A stretch of 64,000 bases of DNA from NCBI RefSeq assembly GCF_032118995.1, contig NC_092663.1:2356001-2420000 (forward strand), read 5' to 3'. Below, piece by piece: positions 56,229-64,000 of this stretch. This DNA comes from Asterias amurensis (taxonomy: Eukaryota > Echinodermata > Asteroidea > Forcipulatida > Asteriidae). Numbering within the stretch: position 1 is the first letter of the stretch; the number at the start of each line of letters is the position of its first letter. The notes under the pieces were generated by a model. That model did not search any database and was not told the DNA's origin. It saw nothing but the letters and a program-made list of their open reading frames with translations. Position numbers and translations under genes: made by a program.

Positions 56229-59200
56229 GTTTGCCACTGCTTGAAGGAAGTCTTTCACCAATACCAATCGTACCTTCGATGACACCATTCTTCGATGGAC
56301 ACCTTGACGGTAAGTTAAAGTCACCTGGAAGTGGTATTTTGTCAAAATAAAGCTTTAGTCACTAAAATATTATGTGTTTTGATGAGCGGAACATGAATAA
56401 ACAATTAACTGAGGTTTCTTTCTGTTTAGAACCAATATGCACTGTTTGCTGTAGCGGATCCATCCGGACTTTCGACGGCTTGAACTACAACTACCCAACG
56501 AAATGTCGCCACGTGTTGGCCTACTTTCATGCAAAGACGACGTTCACCATAGACTGGACTCCAGCCTATAAGTGCAACAATCTGACAAAGGCATGCAAGA
56601 GTGCGGTAGAAATCAGGTAAGGGGCACCCTCTTCTGCATGCTCTATTCTGTAGTAATTGACATAGCATTTTGAAAAAAAATGAAGTCTCCTCAACCAGTA
56701 GCGAAACTTTGTTTTCGAGACCTCAGAATTAGATTTCGAGTTCACGATATCAAGCATCTGAAAGTACACAACTTCGTGTGACAAGGGTGCTTTTTCTTTC
56801 ATTATTATCTTGCAACTTCGACGACAAATCAATTGAGTTAAAATTTTCACAGGTTTGTTATTTTATGCATAAATATGTTGAGATACAACAAGTGAGAAGA
56901 CTTGTCTTTGACAATTACCAATATAGTGTCCAGTGTCTTTAAACGTTGTATATTTAAACAAAGCACTATTAGATTTAATCATGTACTTTTCTGGTTGTCC
57001 CCTCCCCATCTTTTCAGTAATGGCGACTTAAGAATTGACCTTTTCCCAGAGGGAGTGGTTCACTATAATGGAAGGGCAGTTGAGCTGCCTCACGAGACTA
57101 TTGACGGTGCCTTGATTTACCGGAGGGGTGTTGAAGTAGTCTATAAATCTGATGGTAAATCTTTTTTTTTGTACAAAAGTGTCTTGACTATGCCTAGACG
57201 GTACGGGGTTGTGGTGGAGGTATTTTTTTCGGTACAATTCTATATGGGGCTGAGATTAAGTTCGTCACACCACGGTCAACAGATTATATTGTATTCGCTT
57301 GAATATAATAAAGGAAAAGAAGCCAACCGAATCACCTTCAGTTCCCCTAAATTTTCATCTTTAATGTATGATCCTTGTAGCCCCCTTACCGTGTGCTTTG
57401 GCCTTGTTTTAACGAATAAAGACAGACAATACAAGACTTGTAGATAATTACAAAGGTTGTGGGTTCGAATCCTGTGTCATTCATGAATGTCGGTGTCCCA
57501 CGGAGAAATCCCCCCCCCTCCGGAGATTCCCCCCCCCCCCATAGTGGGGGATTCATGGGTGTACTGTTTGGGCATAACGGATGCACGTTTTCAATAATTA
57601 TCATTGTATCCAATGGAATTACTGGATCTAGCGGCAGGATAAAGACAGGGGCCCAATCTAGGGAAGGACTTGCGCTATGTCTAATAAACTGGGAACGATA
57701 TAAAAGTTACAACAACAGAGGGCGCCCTAACGTCAACATGTGGTTGGTCGCGCGACGTACGAAAGCGATCAAAAAAGGGCAGTAAAATTCGATAAATAAC
57801 AGTAGGAACAACCCTTAGAACTCTTTGGATGAGGGGGATGCTGGATGCAGGCTGAAAAAGGACGATCAGTAATAATTTTGGCAAATTCTCAAGGCTAAAA
57901 GTGTCGGCAAAATACACGGTGTCGGCGGAACAACGGACCGGACGGTAGGTCGATCGAGTGTGATCGAGTGTGGTCCCAAGCCAACTCGGTCCCAAGTCAA
58001 CTCGGTACCAAGTCAACTCGGGGAACCCAACTCGGTCCCAAGACAACTCGGTCCCAAGGCAGGGAAGCTTGCACGGGCGGGAGGGAGGGCGGGGAGGGAC
58101 CGCAACCCAAGTTATAATTGAACAATATTATATTTGTTATTTATTTTCGACCAAACAACACTATTTTTCCTTAATAGTTTTCGTTTTTTAATTAGTAGAT
58201 TTTGGTTTTTATTTAATTCTTAAATGTAAGTTACTTGAAAAGAAATCAAAGAGGATTCAATTGTTAATGTTTGTCAATTAATGAATTGTTGAGAGCCATA
58301 CAGACTGGTTGAAAGCAAAGAGACATTTTGAGGATCTTTTTTTTAGTTGAAATTTATTGGCCAACACAATCGGTAATTTTCAAAAGTGAATGTTGAATAT
58401 AGAAATAAATGGGTTGCTATTGAAGGCATCGAATATTATACTCCGAACATTGGTGCACACTTATCCCATTTTATGTACAAAGTCAAAGGACAGTAGTTTT
58501 TTTTCTTTCCAATTCAATTATTTCCCGTCAACCATACGGACCGAGTTGACTTGGGACCGAGTTGACATGGGACCGAGTTGACTTGGGACCGAGTTGCCTG
58601 GGACCGAGTTGACTTGGGACCGAGTTGACTCATAAGCCTGTAGGCCCATGGGTAGTGAATGAAAACCAAAGATAGTAGAGCGCCGTGCTCTACTCTTTGG
58701 TGAAACTGAAAGTACTTAGTTGCACTTGATCGTGTATTCGTCATCGCAATTAAAGATACAGTGAAAAGTATTGTTCTGCTTTGCTAGTGCAAAGTTTGCA
58801 TGGTTGTTCTTCGTATTAAAAAAAAGTAAAACATTGACAAAATGTCACTGTCCACTTTTTGGTATTTTTTTTGTGATCCTAAAAATAAATTTAACTGGAA
58901 AAAGAGCTTTCAATTCGCTACAAATTCAGGGAAAAGTTTCTGTATGGCTCCACCGCTTTTTCATTTGACATGTTTAATATGAAATAATATAGCATCTATA
59001 TTGAATCTTTTAACAATAGTGATTTTTTTTGTCATAATGCCTTAATGGCATTCTAGTAATGGCCTTAATGGCATTCTAGTTCAGTAGTAAATGCATACAG
59101 TGGTAGCATTTTCCAGCATTTTTTCTTTGTTTTTCTGCTGACTCTCGACTCTTGAGTCGTTGCTGTCCAAAGTTTCTTAATGAAGTTTGCTGGATGGGTC

Positions 59201-62200
59201 TTTTAACAAAATGGGGCTATAAACAGTGTCAATCAATCCCTTTCTAGTGCAACCTTCATAATTCATGATGGTGGCACTGCCAGACACACCAGGCGAACCC
59301 TTCTCTTTGGGATAAGTGTACTGGGGTCTTTTACATGGGATCTATGTCCCATCCTAAAGGACGAAGCAATAGGTAAAAGTGTGTTGCTTAAAAGGACAGA
59401 AGTGTCACGACCAGGTCTCGAACCCACACTCTGCTGATCAGATTTTACAGCATCGGGTTCGGTGCTCTTCTACTCGGCTAAGACACTTCCACAATGGATA
59501 AACTTATTAAATATTTGCCCAATTGACTTTGAGTTTTCTTTATTTATCTAGATGTACTTGTTACCTTTGATGGCGACACCAATGTTGGTATTTTGCCGGC
59601 TGATATCTACAAAGCTGACGATGAGGGAAATAGTCTCCGAGGTTTGTGTGGTAACTACGACGGGAATCCCAGGAACGACCATGGGGCAGAAAGTGTGGAA
59701 GTCTTCGCCCCTAGATACAAGTTCCCAGACGCTCACTGCCCACTGCCCCAGGCGAGCCACCTGAAGCCGTTTGACACCAACCTGCCAAATCATGTCACGG
59801 AAGAATGCTGGAGGTTTGCCACAAACGGCCTCTTCCGAGCGTGCAGGATGGTCATCCCTGTCGAACCATTTTTCGATAGGTGCATGTTTGCGATGGCAAT
59901 GTGCGAGAAAGATGGGTCGTTTTGTGACTTATGTGAGATCTATGCGTCTTATTCCAGAGAATGCGCACGTCACCTCATAGCTGTTGAATGGAGGACAGAG
60001 AATTTCTGTAGTAAGTTGAAATGAAAGCATATTTAGGCCATGTCCGAAATAAGCGACTTTAGCTACGGCTTTGGCTAGATTTCAACGTCATCATGCGTTG
60101 AAGTATAGAACGTCCTTAACAACACCCTTAGCAACAGCCGTAGCTATAGCTGTAGCCCGCCAATTCGTATACAGCCTTAGTTTGTAAGGGGTGCTCCAAG
60201 GTCAAATTTGAGTTTGTGATGGACCCATTTTCAATAAAACACAGTCCATTATGAAAATGGGAAAGCAATTACAAAGTCTCTAACCTCGCATTAAAATTTT
60301 GAAAATGCCACTGTGTTTGCTAGGCTACCCTTCAAGTGAAATTTTTGTCCAAAATCGAAGACGTTCGCTGATAAGATAAGATAAGATAAGAACTATATTA
60401 TCCCACACTGGAGAATTTCAACTGGCCTTGATGAAGTCACATTTCAAATAATATGGTGTGTATCTTTGTCAGGAGATTTATCGCATTCCTGGATTCTGAT
60501 GATAATTATTTATTCAATCAAAACTGCAATGAATTTGAGCTTATGACCGGCACAGAAATTCCTTTTTGGATCGATGTCATGTTTCAACTTTTGCTCTAAA
60601 AATAAATGTTATTTTGCGTCATTTTAACAGGGGTTACATACTTGTAACTTCCCCCTATATCAGGACTCTGTTGGAAAGTGATTTCATCACAAAATAAACT
60701 GAATTTTACATCAGAGCCTTCTTCAAATCATGCCCACCAATTTAAAGCCAGCCGTCGATTTCACAAAACTCTTCCTAACTTAGGATTAATCTTATGTCTT
60801 AAGACGAGTCCCAACCCTGCACTGTAGCATGCAGATCTTAAGATTAATCCTATAAAACGAGTCCTAACTCTTTGTGAAATCGACGGCAGGTCACTTTGTT
60901 AGTGTTACTCAGTATTAATTTTTTGATTATCTAAACAAAATTCAAGTAATTTGTACCCTAAAAAAACCAAAAATGAATACAAGCCAATCATTAAGTTTTA
61001 ACTTTTTTAATAACTTGTTCATCTTGTATTGCATCATTGATGTGCGCTGCATGCTGCAGTGATAGTTACCGACACCCCTGTCAGTTTCCCTGTATCCAAT
61101 AACAGTAAGAAACAATGGTATTGACTGTACAAAATTTCACCAGACTACCCTTCCAGAGGTGCTTTGTAGAGGTGCTGCAGCCGATTTCACGAAACGCTAG
61201 GATTAATCCTATCTCGAGTTAGGATGAGTGACCCGTCCTAACTAAGGACCGGTTTAATATATCCTACTGCTATGAATACGGAACTCAACTCGCCCTTAGT
61301 CCTAAGATAAATCCTAAGTTAGGAAGAGTTTGGTTTGCCACTCACTGGCTTGGTATTGTATCTTTACTTGATCTATTTGTATATTTTTATGCCGGTGTAA
61401 AGCAAAATAAAACTAAACTAAAACATCTATTTTGATTTTCATTTTTGTCCTTTTCTCAAGACATTGAGTGTGACAACGGTAAGCGATACAAAGAGTGCGG
61501 AACTGCTTGCCCAATGACTTGCAAGAACGTCTTCTTTCCTGAGAAATGTACATTGCCATGGGTCTCCGGCTGTCAGTGCCCTGCAGGTATGACCAGGGCC
61601 CAATTTTATGGATCTGCTTACCAATGAATTCTAAGCTTATACAGTAACCACTTTCTGCTTACTTTGCAAGTGCCACATTTCTGTACTAGCCGTGTAATCA
61701 AAGAATGTGGAGCAACACTCAATTCCAAACAAAAACTCCCTGCTAACCTGTGAATTATTCTTGACCTAAGCGCAGGATGCCCTGCCAATTCTTTGCTTAC
61801 AGTAAGCAGAACCATGAAATTGTGCCACTTAGTTGCTCCCTAAACAGTTTGCTCATTGACCCCTTGTATGACCTGATAAGCTCACTGGCAGAACCAGCTA
61901 GGGACCAATAGTGGATCCAGGGGACCAGTGGTACGGTCAGGGGACGAGTGGTAGGGTCAGGGGACGAGTGGTAGGGTCAGGGGACCAGTGGTAGGGCAGG
62001 GGACCAGTGGTGGGTTCAGGGAATCAGTGGTAGAACCAGCAAGGGACCAATCTTGGACCCTTGGGATCAGTAATGGGTCCAGTAGACCATCAGCGGTCAT
62101 GTTAGGGGACCAGTGGTAGGGTCAGGGGACTGATAATAGAGCCAGGGGACCAATGGTAGAACCAGCTAGGGACCAATGGTAGAGCCAGGGGACCATCGGT

Positions 62201-62666
62201 AGAACCAGCTAGGGACCAGTGGTAGGGTCAGGGGACCAGTGGTACATGTAGAAGAACCAGGGGACGTGGTACAACCAGGCGGGAGGTTGTTTTAAAATGT
62301 TTGTCACTGTGAATGCTATCATGCTGCTCTCAATATTCCTGGCTGCTGACTATGCCCCTCATTCGTCAGTGGCTTAGTCTCGCACAGAGCAGCAGCAGTC
62401 TCCTATGAGAGTGTATTTGCATGGGATCCGTTACGCTATCACCAAAATAAACATTTAACGACTTGTCTACAAGTCTATTTCAACACTTGGATTTGAAGCT
62501 TATCATGTCTCTGGAAACGTCTTAGATCATGAACATTTGGTGTTGATTTAAATTCAGGCACTCTGGAGGAAGGAGATGTTTGCGTTGAAAAGGAAAGCTG
62601 CTCTTGTGACCAGTATGGTGAAGTCTACCCATCTGGTTCCCTGATAGAGGAAGACTGCGAAGTTTG
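54044..62666 (+). CDS. Secreted EMI/VWD-C8-TIL multidomain protein (partial, 3' off window)
   Basis: Ten exons: 54044-54105, 54742-54876, 55279-55325, 55580-55675, 56229-56309, 56430-56616, 57018-57154, 59552-60010, 61461-61586 and 62558-62666. All are GT-AG and phase-consistent, giving 479 codons before the window ends. Order: signal peptide (MARELCRYLLLLAGVVLC); cysteine-rich EMI-like part (about 30-90, WVCCDG) with EGF-like CNPPCSEFTELC; linker; von Willebrand D domain (about 145-300: FDGLNY, VLVTFDG, then GLCGNYDGNPRND); C8 (about 334-400, CWRF...CDLC); TIL (about 402-445, CGTACPMTC, CQCPAG); and the start of a further cysteine-rich module (SCSCDQYG). These modules occur in extracellular proteins such as vWF, zonadhesin, mucins and SCO-spondin. 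Which family member this is cannot be told. Exon 8 encodes the CGNYDGxxxND site and all of C8. Confidence 0.9.
54888..55088. mobile_element. MITE family B, VWD gene intron 2
   Basis: GGGCCTAATTTCATAGAGCT to AGCTCTATGAAATAGGGCCC, inserted 12 bp past the exon 2 donor. The interior (AAAACAGGATTACCAAC) is shared with 33114-33357. Confidence 0.8.
56700..56943. repeat. MITE family A right half, VWD gene intron 6
   Basis: GAGACCTCAGAATTAGATTT through GTGAGAAGACTTGTCTTTGA to GTGTCCAGTGTCTTTAAA. It lacks a clear left end. Confidence 0.7.
57971..58630. mobile_element. Small foldback element with inverted 16-bp tandem arrays
   Basis: Left array 57971-58060 repeats ACTCGGTCCCAAGTCA about five and a half times. 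Right array 58537-58630 repeats the complement, GACTTGGGACCGAGTT, about six times. About 475 bp of AT-rich sequence without an ORF lies between. Short tandem repeats facing each other are the plan of foldback/TU elements. No target duplication was identified. Confidence 0.6.
59300..59492 (-). repeat. Family 1 SINE, VWD gene intron 7
   Basis: AAGTGTCACGACCAGGTCTC, then GAACCCACACTCTGCTGATC and GGTGCTCTTCTACTCGGCTA, a reverse tRNA-like head next to exon 8. Confidence 0.65.
60365..60392. repeat. AAGATAAGAT microsatellite
   Basis: About five GATAA-type units in VWD gene intron 8. Confidence 0.7.
60748..60890. mobile_element. MITE family C, VWD gene intron 8
   Basis: CCGTCGATTTCACAAAACTC at the left; GAGTCCTAACTCTTTGTGAA and ATCGACGG at the right. 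Mirrored TAACTTAGGATTAATCTTA arms. Confidence 0.75.
61182..61332. mobile_element. MITE family C, VWD gene intron 8
   Basis: GATTTCACGAAACGCTAGGA, ATTAATCCTATCTCGAGTTA and the facing CCTAAGATAAATCCTAAGTT. Second copy in the same intron. Confidence 0.7.
61596..61828. mobile_element. MITE family B, VWD gene intron 9
   Basis: GGGCCCAATTTTATGGATCT to AGAACCATGAAATTGTGCC, inserted 9 bp past the exon 9 donor. Confidence 0.75.
61890..62285. repeat. Imperfect minisatellite of about 20-bp units, VWD gene intron 9
   Basis: Repeats of GGGGACCAGTGGTAGGGTCA and diverged forms (GAACCAGCTAGGGACCAAT) over about 400 bp. Older and less uniform than the 30-bp array. Confidence 0.8.
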
Positions 62667-62687
62667 GTAAGTGGGTACCTGCAAGTT

Positions 62688-62800
62688 CCAGGGCCAAATT
62701 TCAAAGAGCTGCTTAAGCATTAACAACTAGCTAAGCTAAGCACAACAAAGCACGTCACTGTACCAGACAACATCTAATACGCAAATGGCTGATGAAATCT
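62688..62800. repeat. Family B fragment after exon 10 of the VWD gene
   Basis: GGGCCAAATTTCAAAGAGCT, then AAGCATTAACAACTAGC and AGCACAACAAAGCACGTC. Half an element. Confidence 0.5.
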
Positions 62801-63143
62801 GAATACCTCAGACTATAGAAACAGGTGCTATGTCTCGTGATTCGGGGCAAGCTTTTGCATAGTTACATAAGAGCCGACAAACACCTGTGCACAATTCTGA
62901 ATGAATATGTATGGCACTAGGGGTTGCTCATCTGGAGGTTGTTGTTTTATAACAGATTGCCTCAAACTATTTGTATTTGACACGGAGGGATCGATTTCGT
63001 CCATTTTGCATAGCAAAATATTTAGACTGTGTGCACAACTGACTGCTAATATTGTCATGGCTACATGGCAGTTGCAGGTTAGATGGCTTCCGACTGGCAC
63101 CCCTGAACAAAAGTATCGAAAAAGAAAGGCAGACTGCCAACAT

Positions 63144-63212
63144 AGGACCAGATAGCTCAGTTGGTAGAGGGCTGGCCATTAATACGGAGGTTGTTGGTTC
63201 AACATGTTCAAT
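63144..63212 (+). repeat. tRNA-like SINE head, family 3
   Basis: GACCAGATAGCTCAGTTGGT, AGAGGGCTGGCCATTA, GGAGGTTGTTGGTTCAAC. A-box and B-box are clear, the acceptor stem is not. Confidence 0.6.
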
Positions 63213-63259
63213 GGCTTAAACCATGAAATGAAATTTAAGCGGTAACTTGTGACTAAGCT

Positions 63260-63509
63260 GGGCCCAATTTCATGGCTCTGCTTACCGTAAGCACAGAATC
63301 GGCGCTTACGGAAGCAGAGAATTCTGTGCTTACGGCAAGCGTATTTCACGGGTTAGCAGCGAATTTTGGCTTCTGCGCGTGCGTACTCCACCGTACTAGG
63401 CATTCTACGCTTAAAAGGCTAGCGTAGAAATTCGTCGCTTGCACCTAAGCGGGGAATCGTGATCGTAAGCGCAGAATTAGGCGGTAAGCAGAGCCATGAA
63501 ATTGGGCCC
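63260..63509. mobile_element. MITE family B, second subtype
   Basis: GGGCCCAATTTCATGGCTCT to AGAGCCATGAAATTGGGCCC, the most complete copy. The interior is nearly the same as 34174-34376 but keeps about 45 bp more on the right. Confidence 0.85.
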
Positions 63510-63611
63510 TGGTCATTGTACCACACATTATTGGACCCTGCTTGAAAAGAGAGAGTTTGTTGAAACTTTGCATGGTGAGCGTACAATTAGATTAAGTTAT
63601 GCATTAGCACA

Positions 63612-63762
63612 TGTGTAAATCTCTTTTGGTTCCGAGAAGAACCAGTGGTTGACAACTCAACACTTCAATCAGTTTGCTCTGATCGTCTTCAGGAGGACGG
63701 TTAGTTGTCAACCACCAGTTCCTCTCAGAACCATCACTACTCAAAAGAGATTCTCACATGGT
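63612..63762. mobile_element. Foldback MITE of about 150 bp
   Basis: AATCTCTTTTGGTTCCGAGA and AGAACCAGTGGTTGACAACT on the left have their complements on the right (AGTTGTCAACCACCAGTTCC, CTCAAAAGAGATT). Confidence 0.75.
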
Positions 63763-64000
63763 GCTACATTAAAACCTAACCTAGAAGTAAGTTGTATTAA
63801 AGGTTTGTCATGCTGCCTCCATCTTGGTCATGTTCCTCGTATCAAAAAATCATCCAGTAATTATTTTGCAAATAGGAACCAGACTATTTTGTTCTTCCAG
63901 CCTCGGTGTGGTAACATTGATAGAAATTGGGGAAATTCACGATGGCTGCACCATGATAAAGGTCTATTGAAGGTTTATATAACAATCTCAATTCTTCTTT

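Larger units (their letters stand above)
57155..59551 (+). other. Intron 7 of the VWD gene (2.4 kb)
   Basis: Holds a tRNA-like B-box at about 57450 (GGTTGTGGGTTCGAATCCTG), C/G runs near 57510-57550, a foldback pair of 16-bp arrays (57971-58630), half a family D MITE at about 58930, and a family 1 SINE in reverse at about 59300-59492. The open frame running on from exon 7 at 57155 is intronic readthrough. Confidence 0.6.

Noticed and set aside
57155..57447. Continuation of VWD gene exon 7 for another 98 codons
   Set aside because: A GT donor at 57155 joins in phase to exon 8, which continues the VWD domain (DVLVTFDG); the readthrough part has no domain similarity.

Overview
This is animal nuclear DNA, AT-rich, with long introns and dense non-autonomous repeats. 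Five protein-coding genes with spliced exons can be read. The repeats (class II tRNA-headed SINEs, many foldback MITEs, a large TU-like foldback transposon with an 8-bp target duplication) and the invertebrate deuterostome flavour of the proteins suggest an echinoderm, perhaps a sea star. The class is an inference; the sequence does not prove it.

Layout. (1) 1-6511, minus: Rpp25-like Alba-domain subunit of RNase P/MRP, five coding exons, cut by the left window edge; the initiator ATG appears split across an intron. (2) 7325-10835: a 3.5-kb foldback element with long inverted arms made of short palindromic repeats, flanked by an exact 8-bp duplication. (3) 10844-21300: mostly non-coding, with a 5'-truncated LINE tail and a 4.9-kb minisatellite of 30-bp units (15.40-20.28 kb) that carries a duplicated 0.3-kb flank. 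(4) 23089-27693, minus: METTL5 (18S rRNA m6A methyltransferase), complete in seven exons, with degenerate copies of its last exon just downstream. (5) 30035-46095, plus: KAT2 (GCN5/PCAF), complete in 17 exons, 835 residues. A 108-bp tandem repeat before exon 3 multiplies the exon-3 splice acceptor seven times. (6) 48259-51788, minus: CIR1, complete in six exons, about 501 residues. (7) 54044-62666 and beyond, plus: secreted protein with signal peptide, EMI-like region, VWD, C8 and TIL domains, cut by the right edge.

All exon joins in these five genes were checked by hand for splice dinucleotides and reading phase, and all stay in frame. METTL5 and KAT2 are head-to-head (2.3 kb apart), KAT2 and CIR1 tail-to-tail (2.2 kb), and CIR1 and the VWD gene head-to-head (2.3 kb). 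Two encoded proteins act on chromatin and transcription (KAT2, CIR1) and two on non-coding RNA (Rpp25, METTL5). No operon-like relation is implied.

The most notable signals are the splice-acceptor-carrying tandem array in KAT2, the foldback transposon, the higher-order structure of the 30-bp minisatellite, the repeated METTL5 terminal exon, the split initiator of Rpp25, and a perfect 43-bp hairpin between METTL5 and KAT2.
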